DNA of 64,000 nucleotides from an uncultured Flavobacteriaceae bacterium. GTDB lineage: Bacteria > Bacteroidota > Bacteroidia > Flavobacteriales > Flavobacteriaceae. Shown piece by piece: positions 1 through 8,145 of the stretch (positions within the stretch are counted from its first letter, which is position 1; every line of letters begins with the position of its first letter). The position numbers and the translations under genes were made by a program. Below the pieces are notes generated by a model that saw only the letters and a list, made by a program, of their open reading frames with translations, did not search any database and had not been told where the DNA came from. Where the stretch lies: the NCBI GenBank assembly GCA_947494565.1, contig CANLVG010000009.1, positions 186,001 through 250,000 on the forward strand. Direction: 5' to 3'.

Positions 1-195
1 CCCAATATTTACCTACAGGGGCTGATCCAACACAATACCTCCGATAAATTGTGGGCGGCCAATGTGCGCTTTGGATGGCTGCAACAAGCCAATACCGGAC
101 TCTTTGTCGTATGGAACTATAATTTGCAAGATGGTGACCCGCTCAATAATAGTTTTATTGTAAAGTACACACGGATCTTTGATTTGGTAAAATAG
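1..195 (+). CDS. C-terminal end of a DUF5916-type outer-surface protein (partial)
   Basis: An open frame enters from the left edge in frame 1 and stops with TAG at 193-195, giving the last 64 residues. The ending resembles the closing strands of DUF5916 proteins, which usually carry an N-terminal CBM9-like carbohydrate-binding domain and a C-terminal membrane beta-barrel-like region. Seen here are alternating hydrophobic residues (LFVVWNYNL) and a terminal FIVKYTRIFDLVK, the kind of amphipathic final strand expected of an outer-membrane barrel. The family call rests on this C-terminal signature only, since the main part lies outside the window. The gene converges on the M48 protease gene, whose stop codon is 5 bp downstream. 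Confidence 0.6.
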   Translation, partial: PNIYLQGLIQHNTSDKLWAANVRFGWLQQANTGLFVVWNYNLQDGDPLNNSFIVKYTRIFDLVK

Positions 196-200
196 CTTAC

Positions 201-2306
201 CTAGCTGCTTTGATTTTGAAGTTCTTTGTGATATGCAAGAATGGCTCCGATACTTTTTTGGTCTAGTCGCTGACAATTTATTATGGCATTTTCAATATTG
301 GTCATGAGTGTACTAAAACCACCATTTTCAAAAATATTTCCCTGTTCTCTTTTGAAAACCCCGTTTTCTACAATGGCTTCTTTTAGTTCCTGTACCGTAT
401 CGATATTGGGCATGGGTATGAATTCGATTGTTTCCAAGGCTTGCAACTCGTCATTGATCGCATCTGCCATTTGCTTGATGTTTTGCGTTAGTGAGTGAAC
501 CTGCGCTTCGGTGACATCGTCTCGTTCTTGCAGCTTGTTCACCGATTCGTAAATGGCATTTTTAATACCGGAGATTTTTTTATAGAGTTTTGAAAGTGCG
601 TCATGCTGTTTATATCTAGTAATCAAGGCTTCGGTTTTTCCTGCCTTTTCAGCCAGGGCATAGTGAAATGCACAAAAGGAGGTATCCCACTTTTTGAAAT
701 TTTCATTGAAGATGGTTTCCCTTTGATTTATTAGAAAAGTGTATCCATTTTCAAGATTCTTTTTGGTGTATTCGACCCCTTTAAAAGAAAATGACTTTTC
801 CATTGTCGTTCCTTGAGCGATTTGTTGTGCCTTCACCAATAAGGATTCAATTTCTGCAACGGGTTTCATTAAACCTTTTAATTCTACTTTTAATTTATCC
901 AGGGTCGAGGGGTCTTCGGAATTTATTTTCGAGGCCACCACTTTCAATTCAGCTGGTTCGGCCATGTGTATGAATCTATTCTGGAAGGCATTGTCATATT
1001 CTTCCAATAGTTGGACGCCCTGGGTTTCGGTTTCAATGAATTCCTCGAATATGGAAGGCTCAACATATTCCGAAGGCACCTTGTCAAAATACTGTTTGTA
1101 CAGAAGAAGGGTCATTTCTTGTTGAAGCGCTTCCTTGTTTCCGAATAGCAGCCAAGGGGAGCGCTCGTCCGCATTGCAGAGCACATAGGGGAGCTTAGCA
1201 CTGTCTTCTCGTTTATCATTGGGTGGATGACTAGCGTACATGCCCACCTTAGAAACTTCCGAAACCGAAAAAAAGTGTTTACCGCCTCTTTTATCCTCTG
1301 GCAGTTGCTGTAGTAGTTCCTTTTGTTTTTCAGTACCTCTTTCAATGGCCAGGGCATTATGCTGGTAGAGGTTTTTAACGAAAACCTTCTTTTGAGAGGC
1401 CAGATAGGCATGGTTGAGTGTACTGTTCCAATTATTGGACCCATCGTCCAATTTCCATAAGGCGGAAACTATTGCGTCACTCCCTGAAGTACTCACCGCG
1501 ACCTTATCGGCATTGAACTCCATTTCACGGGATAGGGAAGAGTACATGATGTTTAGGAACTGGTAGAATAAGTTTAACGTTTGCCTGATAAGCCAGATGA
1601 TAGGGGTTATCACCCAGGCAGCGGCTGAAAGTCGTAAGTCCGAGGCACGCCATTGATCTAGAATATCATCCCACTTGTCCCTTTCGAAAATCATATCGTG
1701 AATTATAGTGTTCGCCGAAATAATATAGCTTCCGATTTTCATACTTCGCTGTGCAAAATGCCCGAATTCATGACTGATTACCGCCTTGAATTCGGTAAGG
1801 GTCAAACAATCGGTCAACCCCATTCCTATAGTAAGCTCCTTGCGTACCGGTAGAAAGAGGCTCAGCCACATATTGCTATAGGCAACATAGGCATTTACAT
1901 CAGGGTCTACATAAATCGATTTTGGTTTTGGAGCACCGGTTTCCTCGCAGATTTTATTTATAAAAGTCCATAGTTCGAGATGTTCGGTCTCCTTTAATTT
2001 GATACGATTTTCAAATTTGTGGTTCTTTAATTTGAAAATGAATTTCAGCGTAAAAATGAAGAGCATGACAGCACCGGCTATGGCACCCACCTTTAATAAA
2101 ATAGTTAGCTTATTCACATGCCCCATATCATAGATTACTGCATAGTACGCTAGATAACCCAAGGCCACGACCATTGCCGCATACAAGGCAAAAAATAGAA
2201 TAATCGCCAAGATGGCTAAAAAAGCACGCAATTGATACGAAGGGGTTAGCCCAGTTAGTTTTTTAGGAATTGTAGTGGGACTGGGCGGATAAAGTGTAGA
2301 AGTCAT
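201..2306 (-). CDS. M48 family membrane zinc metallopeptidase
   Basis: This is a 701-residue membrane protease of the M48 (HtpX/Ste24) group. Two N-terminal membrane segments lie near residues 29-55 and 70-92, followed by the zinc site HEFGH at 179-183. A further hydrophobic stretch lies at 230-250, and the third zinc ligand is the glutamate of SREMEFNADKVA (259-270). Past about residue 300 the protein continues as a long helical, charged region with no recognised domain, making it about twice the length of HtpX. M48 members degrade misfolded membrane proteins or process secreted ones; the substrate here cannot be read. It is a single gene, and the upstream gap carries palindromic elements. 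Confidence 0.85.
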   Translation of the reverse strand: MTSTLYPPSPTTIPKKLTGLTPSYQLRAFLAILAIILFFALYAAMVVALGYLAYYAVIYDMGHVNKLTILLKVGAIAGAVMLFIFTLKFIFKLKNHKFENRIKLKETEHLELWTFINKICEETGAPKPKSIYVDPDVNAYVAYSNMWLSLFLPVRKELTIGMGLTDCLTLTEFKAVISHEFGHFAQRSMKIGSYIISANTIIHDMIFERDKWDDILDQWRASDLRLSAAAWVITPIIWLIRQTLNLFYQFLNIMYSSLSREMEFNADKVAVSTSGSDAIVSALWKLDDGSNNWNSTLNHAYLASQKKVFVKNLYQHNALAIERGTEKQKELLQQLPEDKRGGKHFFSVSEVSKVGMYASHPPNDKREDSAKLPYVLCNADERSPWLLFGNKEALQQEMTLLLYKQYFDKVPSEYVEPSIFEEFIETETQGVQLLEEYDNAFQNRFIHMAEPAELKVVASKINSEDPSTLDKLKVELKGLMKPVAEIESLLVKAQQIAQGTTMEKSFSFKGVEYTKKNLENGYTFLINQRETIFNENFKKWDTSFCAFHYALAEKAGKTEALITRYKQHDALSKLYKKISGIKNAIYESVNKLQERDDVTEAQVHSLTQNIKQMADAINDELQALETIEFIPMPNIDTVQELKEAIVENGVFKREQGNIFENGGFSTLMTNIENAIINCQRLDQKSIGAILAYHKELQNQSS

Positions 2307-2458
2307 ATTACTCGGAATTTGATTTGGTATGAGTTTGAGTAGCTATAAACTTTTTTTTGAAGGATTTATTTTAATGATGTAAGAATAACCTTCTTTTCTA
2401 AAGCTCTACATCTTACTTCATTTTATTTGAGAATCGATTTTTATGTGTTACAATCCCT

Positions 2459-2477
2459 GCCTGTCGGACCGGCGGGC
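2459..2477. repeat. GC-rich imperfect palindrome
   Basis: The nine-base arms GCCTGTCGG and CCGGCGGGC flank a single A and pair fully if G-U pairs are allowed. The element is far more GC-rich than the AT-rich 279-bp gap between the protease and the DUF1080 gene. It looks like a dispersed intergenic palindrome, but a copy elsewhere cannot be checked from this window. Confidence 0.45.
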
Positions 2478-2523
2478 TGGTGTCGATTTACCTTAATAGT
2501 TTTCCTTCAAATGCTTCCTGATT

Positions 2524-2541
2524 CTGTCTTTCGGCAGACAG
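2524..2541. repeat. Short hairpin CTGTCT-TTCGGC-AGACAG
   Basis: A perfect 6-bp inverted repeat encloses the loop TTCGGC, just upstream of the DUF1080 gene and about 60 bp from the GC-rich palindrome. There is no T-run after it, so it is not a canonical terminator. It could act in mRNA processing or be a second dispersed palindrome. Confidence 0.4.
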
Positions 2542-2543
2542 TT

Positions 2544-2570
2544 TTGCTCCGGGGTAGTTTACTATCTTTA
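2544..2570 (+). promoter_or_regulatory. Possible promoter of the DUF1080 lipoprotein gene
   Basis: TTG (2544-2546) and TATCTTTA (2563-2570) are spaced 16 bp apart. The second box fits the Bacteroidota TAnnTTTG consensus at seven of eight positions and lies 15 bp before the ATG. The spacing is slightly short, so this is a tentative call. Confidence 0.35.
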
Positions 2571-2585
2571 TAAAAAAGCGATCCA

Positions 2586-3164
2586 ATGCACAATAAGACC
2601 AACTTTTTTTTAAACCTTTTGATAGTTGTAATGATTTTTTCATGCTCCGCGAATGATTCGGTAAAAAACCTTTTTCAAAAAAATGGGGATGATTATACGA
2701 CGGAAGGCGAAGCGGAGTGGCGTTTTGAGAACGATGAGTTGATCGGTAGTCTCTCTGAAGGTGCCGGCTTTGTCATGACCAAAGCGTCCTATTCCGATTT
2801 TATGTTGGAGCTGGAGTTTAAACCCGATAGTACCATTAACTCAGGGGTTTTTATCCGCTGCCAAAAAAGGGAACTTTCCTTTGAAGATTGCTATGAAATC
2901 AATATTTGGGACCTACATCCAAAACAGGAATTCAGAACGGGTGCCGTGGTCTCCCGCTTCTCTCCACTGAAGAAGATAAAAACCTTGAACAAGTGGAACC
3001 GTTATCGAATCAAGAATGAAAAAGACCATCTACAGGCCTGGATCAACGATATTCTTGTTGTTGATCTTCGTGATGCAGATCTTAAAAATGGACCTATTGC
3101 CCTGCAGGCGGCGGAAAAAGGAGAAATCAAGTTTCGCAATGTGAAGATTACGAAACTTGAATGA
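2586..3164 (+). CDS. DUF1080 (3-keto-disaccharide hydrolase-like) lipoprotein
   Basis: This 192-residue exported lipoprotein has a hydrophobic leader ending in the lipobox-like IFSC (Cys about 20). The mature part is a single jelly-roll DUF1080 domain, with GFVMTKASYSDFMLELEF, SGVFIRCQ, YEINIWD and the closing strand EIKFRNVKITKL. DUF1080 proteins (PF06439) are described as 3-keto-disaccharide hydrolases, or act as glycan-binding jelly rolls, in periplasmic sugar catabolism. No other sugar gene is adjacent; the next gene converges 17 bp away. Possible partners (TIM-barrel and Gfo/Idh/MocA proteins) occur elsewhere in the window. Domain assignment is good; the exact substrate is unknown. Confidence 0.82.
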   Translation: MHNKTNFFLNLLIVVMIFSCSANDSVKNLFQKNGDDYTTEGEAEWRFENDELIGSLSEGAGFVMTKASYSDFMLELEFKPDSTINSGVFIRCQKRELSFEDCYEINIWDLHPKQEFRTGAVVSRFSPLKKIKTLNKWNRYRIKNEKDHLQAWINDILVVDLRDADLKNGPIALQAAEKGEIKFRNVKITKLE

Positions 3165-3181
3165 ATCGCAAGGTACTTATA

Positions 3182-3640
3182 TTACACTCCGAACTGTTGC
3201 AAATGATGATCCAGGTGTTTTGAGAACAAGGTGTTCCATTGTTGGTCTGTCAAATCACCGAAGGCCGGGTTGTTCAATCCATTAAAATGGGTCTTGCCTA
3301 ATTTTTGGGTTTTTTCAAGAAACTCGACCAGCCGTTTCTTTTCTGTTTCGAACTCTTTCGCTTCGGTCATTTTAAAAATAGGGGAGGTCGGTATGTTCTT
3401 TTTATAAGGTTTGGGGCCCAAAACCGTATTCTTGGCGAACAGTCTTGCCATGAATCTGCCGAAAGCATTGGGTTTGGCATGTTTGTCAGTGTACACGATT
3501 TCATAAGCCACATTGCAATGGGCCATCATTTGCGCGACATCCATCTTGCCCCAAAGGCCTTGGGTCTCTGGAGTGAGTTTTTCGATACGGTCAATGGTTT
3601 CTTGGGTTTCCTTTTGGTCATAAAGATTTCTGATGGTCAT
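3182..3640 (-). CDS. DUF1569 (DinB-like) protein
   Basis: This is a 152-residue soluble protein with the DUF1569 layout: LWGKMDVAQMMAHCNVAYE near residues 29-47, a central GPKPYKKN segment and the C-terminal HLDHHLQQFG. The conserved histidines (one in the AHC motif, two in DHH) match the metal-binding positions of the DinB/YfiT four-helix fold. No enzymatic role is established for the family; related folds act as thiol S-transferases. There is no signal peptide. It converges with the DUF1080 gene and starts 90 bp from the alcohol-dehydrogenase-like gene on the same strand. Confidence 0.75.
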   Translation of the reverse strand: MTIRNLYDQKETQETIDRIEKLTPETQGLWGKMDVAQMMAHCNVAYEIVYTDKHAKPNAFGRFMARLFAKNTVLGPKPYKKNIPTSPIFKMTEAKEFETEKKRLVEFLEKTQKLGKTHFNGLNNPAFGDLTDQQWNTLFSKHLDHHLQQFGV

Positions 3641-3730
3641 GATGTAATTTTTAAGGATCGCTACAAGATATTGATTTTTCGTAGATAGCGAATCGGTTTA
3701 TTTACATCAGTGACGATCTAACTTTTCGAA

Positions 3731-4693
3731 TTAGGACATGGATAAGAGCACATTTCCTGTCTTTTGACCGGTCAAGACATAATCATAGGCCTCTGATACC
3801 CGTTCCAAGGGGTATACTTTTTCTATCACCGGTTTGAATTTTCTTTGTTCCAACAACTCCCGCATCAATAAAATACTTCGTTTACAACTTTTCGGGATAG
3901 GGAATACGACCCTTTTCCCCCCTTTGAGCCATGTAGTCAAGGGCAAATACAGATTTTCGCCTTTGGGCCCGAGTTCCGAGGAAATATAAATCCCTTTTGG
4001 AAGCAGTAGTTTTTTGCACTGGTCAAAGGAGCTCTTTCCAACCGCATCGAAGATGAAATGGTAGCGCTCTTGGTCCGCTGTAAAATCCTCTTTTAAATAA
4101 TCATAGGTCTTATCGGCACCCAATGACTTGATCAATTCAATATTTTTGGTATTGCCTACCGCGGAAACATAGATCCCAAAATGTTTTAGCAGTTGTACGG
4201 CCGCTGTGCCAATAGCACCAGTAGCCCCATAAACTAGAGCTTTGTCGCCGGGCTTCAAATTGACCATAGTGATGAAATTATAGGCATAATGCGCACCTTC
4301 TGCACTGGCCGCAGCCTCCGCGTAGGATATACCATCGGGAATCTTGGCGAGGGCTTTATCTTCCCTACAGGTCATATATTCGGCTTGAGAGCGTAAACCC
4401 TCGTCGTAGAGGCCAAAAACACGATCCGCGACCTTGAATCCGGTGACTTTTTTCCCGATTGCTTCGATTTGTCCGGCAAAGTCTGTTCCGGGTACCTGAT
4501 GGCTTGGTTTGAATAAGCCCACAAAGGCACGAATAACGTATGGCTTTCCCGTGAGAATACCGCAATCCGTTCGATTGACCGTCGTGTTATGTACGCGTAT
4601 GAGTACTTCGTTGTCTTTGGGCTCAGGTTTGTTAACGGAGGTGACGGTTAAGACGTTCGGTAAGCCGTATGTGCTTCTAGTAGCTGCTTTCAT
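3731..4693 (-). CDS. NAD(P)H-dependent oxidoreductase, zinc-less MDR/quinone-oxidoreductase type
   Basis: This 320-residue medium-chain dehydrogenase/reductase has an N-terminal GroES-like domain with VNRTDCGILTGKPY (39-52) and PGTDFAGQIEAIG (68-80). A Rossmann domain follows, with the nucleotide-binding loop YGATGAIGTAAVQL at 155-168. The cysteine cluster for structural zinc and the usual catalytic zinc ligands are absent, as in quinone oxidoreductase-type members. Substrates in this group include quinones and enones; none can be assigned here. The gene lies 98 bp downstream of a Crp/Fnr regulator on the same strand, which may control or accompany it. Confidence 0.82.
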   Translation of the reverse strand: MKAATRSTYGLPNVLTVTSVNKPEPKDNEVLIRVHNTTVNRTDCGILTGKPYVIRAFVGLFKPSHQVPGTDFAGQIEAIGKKVTGFKVADRVFGLYDEGLRSQAEYMTCREDKALAKIPDGISYAEAAASAEGAHYAYNFITMVNLKPGDKALVYGATGAIGTAAVQLLKHFGIYVSAVGNTKNIELIKSLGADKTYDYLKEDFTADQERYHFIFDAVGKSSFDQCKKLLLPKGIYISSELGPKGENLYLPLTTWLKGGKRVVFPIPKSCKRSILLMRELLEQRKFKPVIEKVYPLERVSEAYDYVLTGQKTGNVLLSMS

Positions 4694-4791
4694 AGGTTTA
4701 AAAAGTCAAAGTTACATGTACTTTCTTAGCCGGATCATTGACTTTGGTTAAGAAAAAAGCCTTCTACGAAGGTTGTGGGTACTGAAATACA

Positions 4792-5403
4792 TTATTTATG
4801 GGATATTCGTTTTCGTATCCTGCTCAACGACTCAGCAGCTACCCCTAAGTAACTAGCTAATTGGTACTGAGGTACCCGATTCAGGAGTTCTGGCCTGAAG
4901 CGAAGTAAGTTTAAATAACGCTCTTCTGGTGTGGTAACAATATAAGTCGCCAATAGTTCTTGGTAATGGACCAATTCTTCCTGTAATGAAGTACGACTTA
5001 ACGTCTCAAGCTTCGGAAATCGCTCGTACAGTATTTTTTGATTCTCAAAAGTAATGACAGAGAGCATGGTCGGTTCAACACAGGATAAAAAGTATTTAGA
5101 TGGTGTTTTTTCAGAACCTGTGTTCATGGAGAATATGGAATCTCCTTCGGTATAAAAGAAAGTGGACTTCTCTTCCCCATCTACAAGGTAGTATTGGCGT
5201 ACACAACCCGAGACTACGGAATAACTTTTGGCCGAAACTTCCCCTTTCCGTAAAATAAGTGTGCCGCTATCGAATGATTCAATGGAAATCAACTGCATTG
5301 CATCTTCGATCTCTTCTTTAGAGAGCTCGCCTATAGCTGCAAAACATTTTTTCATTTCCTTCTTTACCGCGTCGGTATTCGGTGCTACATTCGATTCCTG
5401 CAT
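4792..5403 (-). CDS. Crp/Fnr family transcriptional regulator
   Basis: This 203-residue protein has an N-terminal cyclic-nucleotide-binding-like beta barrel (SGTLILRKGEVSAKSYSVVSG, then EGDSIFSM) and a C-terminal winged helix whose recognition segment is YQLASYLGVAAESLSRIRKR. There are no N-terminal cysteines for an Fnr-type iron-sulphur cluster, and the cNMP pocket lacks the canonical RAA(T/S) signature. The ligand is therefore unclear, as is common for the many short Crp-like regulators of Bacteroidota. Gene order suggests the downstream oxidoreductase as a target. The SMP-30 gene ends 33 bp upstream on the same strand. Confidence 0.82.
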   Translation of the reverse strand: MQESNVAPNTDAVKKEMKKCFAAIGELSKEEIEDAMQLISIESFDSGTLILRKGEVSAKSYSVVSGCVRQYYLVDGEEKSTFFYTEGDSIFSMNTGSEKTPSKYFLSCVEPTMLSVITFENQKILYERFPKLETLSRTSLQEELVHYQELLATYIVTTPEERYLNLLRFRPELLNRVPQYQLASYLGVAAESLSRIRKRISHK

Positions 5404-5436
5404 GACAATCCTTTTTGGATCTAAATATCCCGGATA

Positions 5437-6321
5437 CTATCGTATTCCGTTTACGGCCATTTCCAAAGTATATACAGAATCCATGGCGGTAATGAATAGA
5501 ATATTTTGATTCGGACCACCAAAGGTGACATTGGCCGTCCATTTTTCGGGAACCTCAATATGCTTGATTTGTTTTCCGGTTTTATCAAAGACCGTTACGC
5601 CGTCACCCGTCAGATATACATTGCCTTGATGGTCTAAAGTCATTCCGTCGGAACCCAATTCGCAAAATAATGTTCGATTTGAAAGTGTACCATCTTCCAT
5701 GACAGAGTACATATAGGTTTTTTTATCGCCGATATCTGCAATGTAGAGGGTCTTTCCGTCGGCCGTACCAATGATGCCGTTGGGCATTACGAAATCTTCG
5801 GCCACTATTTTGACTTCCCCAATACTCGGAGTGATGTAGTATACGCGACGTTCCGTAATTCGATTCTCTGTGGGCTCCCACCAAGGTCTTTCATATAAGG
5901 GGTCGGTAAAGTAAATGCCACCATCGGGATCTACCCATAAATCATTTGGTCCTCCAAGTAGTTTTTCTTCAAAATCGGAAATCAGCACCGTTGTATTCTT
6001 TTCCATATCGATGCGCCATAGTTCATTTTTTTCATCGGCGCAGGATAGTAGATTTCCATCATGATCGAAATACAAACCATTGGAACGACCACTAGGTTGC
6101 ATCCAATCCGAAACTGTATTGGTCGCCGCACTCCATTTCACGATTCGATCATTGGGCTGATCCGTAAAATAAACATCACCATTTTTGTCCGTCGCCGGCC
6201 CTTCAGTAAACTTGTATTCCTCGGCGACTAAGGTCAACTCGGCCCCCTCAGCCACAATATTTTGGGCAGTGCATGAAAGGGCCATGGCCATCATGGAGAA
6301 AAGTAAATAGGCATTTTTCAT
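5437..6321 (-). CDS. SMP-30/gluconolactonase-like exported beta-propeller
   Basis: This 294-residue protein has a leader ending in MALSCTAQN, which could be an SPI site after AQ or a weak lipobox. The mature part is an SMP-30/LRE-like six-bladed propeller: EGPATDKNGDVYFTDQPNDRI, GGPNDLWVDPDGGIYFTDP, MPNGIIGTADGKTLYIAD and GMTLDHQGNVYLTGDGV. Acidic and Asn residues in these loops are those that bind the catalytic calcium. Family members hydrolyse sugar lactones. It is the last gene of a five-gene minus-strand run, so a role in exported sugar-acid or lactone breakdown is a fair inference. Confidence 0.85.
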   Translation of the reverse strand: MKNAYLLFSMMAMALSCTAQNIVAEGAELTLVAEEYKFTEGPATDKNGDVYFTDQPNDRIVKWSAATNTVSDWMQPSGRSNGLYFDHDGNLLSCADEKNELWRIDMEKNTTVLISDFEEKLLGGPNDLWVDPDGGIYFTDPLYERPWWEPTENRITERRVYYITPSIGEVKIVAEDFVMPNGIIGTADGKTLYIADIGDKKTYMYSVMEDGTLSNRTLFCELGSDGMTLDHQGNVYLTGDGVTVFDKTGKQIKHIEVPEKWTANVTFGGPNQNILFITAMDSVYTLEMAVNGIR

Positions 6322-6409
6322 CGTAGTTCTTCTTTATAGATTGAATATACACAAAGATATTGAGGTGTTTCTTGATTTTAAGCAAGCGTGGTTCGCGGGC
6401 TGGGGTCCT

Positions 6410-8059
6410 CTATTTTTTCCAACCGGGCCCTTTGACAAACCTCCCTGGGGAATTTCCGGTATGCGCTCCGTCTTTGAGTACATGCCCTCCGTTCACAAAA
6501 ACATGTCGCATACCCGTTGCATATTGATGTGGTTTTTCGAAAGTTGCATTGGCTTTTATTGTCGTCGGGTCAAAAACAACGACGTCGGCATAGTACCCCT
6601 TTTTTAAGGCCCCGCGCTTACGGAGTTTTAAATTGGTCGCGGGCAAGGTGGTTAATTTGTAAATAGCTTCCTCTAAGGGTATGACTTGTTCTTCACGAAC
6701 AAAATGCCCCAACAATCTGGCGAAAGAGCCGTAAGCTCTTGGGTGGGTGCTTTGCTCTAGAAAAACACCTTCGTTGGTATAAGAACCAGCATCGGAGCAG
6801 ATGCTCATATATGGTAGCTGCAACTTCTTTTTGATATTCTCTTTGGACATTGAAAAATAAACGACCTGAATTCTACTATCATCCTCGTAAATCAAGTCGA
6901 CCAAAGTTTCGTTCGCTGAGATAGCTCTTTCCGCTGCTACTTCCGCAAGCGTCTTTCCAATATATTTACGCATGGCTTTGTTACGAAACCCAACCAAAAG
7001 GATTTTGTCAGGTGGGACATGAAAATCTATTTCAGCCATCATTTGTTTCCGTTTGACCGGATTTTCCATGAGTCGTATGGTAGCGTCGTGACCGCCTTCT
7101 TTTGCCCAAGAAGGCAGTACGACATTGAGTCCGGTAGAACTGGCATTGTACATATACATATCCGTAGTAATGTCGAGTCCCTTTTTACGTGCGTTGGTTA
7201 CCAGGGTAATGGCACTATCCAGCAAATGCCAATTGGCATTTCCCGAAGCCTTGAAATGGTAGATCTCAGCTGGTAGTTTGGCCTCTTCCGCAATGGTGAT
7301 CAATTCTTTTACCGCCTCCAGCAGTTGGCCTTCTTCATCTCGTATATGGGAAATATACATACCGTTGTAATTGGCCACCACCTTTGCGAGTTCAATAATC
7401 TCATCTGTTTCAGCATGTCCGCTCGGCACATAGATCAAAGAGGTGGATAGTCCGACAGCGCCTTCTTCCATACCTTCCCGCAATAACTTTTTCATTTGAC
7501 CCATCTCTTCAGTGGTAGGAGGGCGCTTATCGATTCCTATAACATGTTCACGTAGGGTGGCATTACCCACGAACGAAGCGACATTGGTTGAGATACCTTT
7601 GTTTTCAAGGTGATTGAGATACTCTCCCAGCGTCGTCCAGGACACTTCATACGTAATGTCTCCTTGATTTTCCTGCATCTCCTGTTTCATACTAGGGTTT
7701 AATGGCCCCATTGAGGAACCTTCACCTAAAACCTCTAAGGTGACTCCCTGACGGATATCGCCTTGCGACCGACCATCTTCAAGAAGGGAAACATTTGCCC
7801 AACTCAACATATTGATAAACCCCGGAGCAACCGATAGACCAGTAGCATCGATTTCTTGTTTCCCCATAGCATTTTCAATGGTGCCGATGGCGGCAATGGT
7901 ATCGGCGTTGATTGCTACATCACCCAGAATAGCGGGTTGGCCGGAGCCGTCAAAGATCTGGGCATTCTTTATTAGGATGTCATATTGAACTGGTTGAGGC
8001 TGGCATCCGATGAGGAATAATGCGCAAACCGAAAGGGTAAGGACAATTTGATTTTTCAT
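6410..8059 (-). CDS. D-aminoacylase-like amidohydrolase, lipoprotein
   Basis: This 549-residue amidohydrolase of the N-acyl-D-amino-acid deacylase/dihydroorotase class has the lipobox LIGC (Cys19). Likely metal-site residues survive in ISHIRDEE (His238) and EIYHFKASG (His268). GSFARLLGHFVREE and the C-terminal ADVVVFDPTTIKANATFEKPHQYATGMRHVFVNG are typical family blocks. The usual first metal motif HxH or HxD after PGF(I/V)D is missing: here the text reads PGFINMLSWANVSLL (79-93). Either the site is mononuclear or this is a distinct subfamily. It lies 88 bp upstream of the SMP-30 gene and is exported by a Sec/SPII leader. Substrate unknown. Confidence 0.82.
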   Translation of the reverse strand: MKNQIVLTLSVCALFLIGCQPQPVQYDILIKNAQIFDGSGQPAILGDVAINADTIAAIGTIENAMGKQEIDATGLSVAPGFINMLSWANVSLLEDGRSQGDIRQGVTLEVLGEGSSMGPLNPSMKQEMQENQGDITYEVSWTTLGEYLNHLENKGISTNVASFVGNATLREHVIGIDKRPPTTEEMGQMKKLLREGMEEGAVGLSTSLIYVPSGHAETDEIIELAKVVANYNGMYISHIRDEEGQLLEAVKELITIAEEAKLPAEIYHFKASGNANWHLLDSAITLVTNARKKGLDITTDMYMYNASSTGLNVVLPSWAKEGGHDATIRLMENPVKRKQMMAEIDFHVPPDKILLVGFRNKAMRKYIGKTLAEVAAERAISANETLVDLIYEDDSRIQVVYFSMSKENIKKKLQLPYMSICSDAGSYTNEGVFLEQSTHPRAYGSFARLLGHFVREEQVIPLEEAIYKLTTLPATNLKLRKRGALKKGYYADVVVFDPTTIKANATFEKPHQYATGMRHVFVNGGHVLKDGAHTGNSPGRFVKGPGWKK

Positions 8060-8145
8060 AGGTTGGGATTGGTTTTAATTTTATGCTGTTCAGATTGGTT
8101 TTTTTGGGAGAACGATTATTAAACCTATCAGTATTGTCTTGACTT

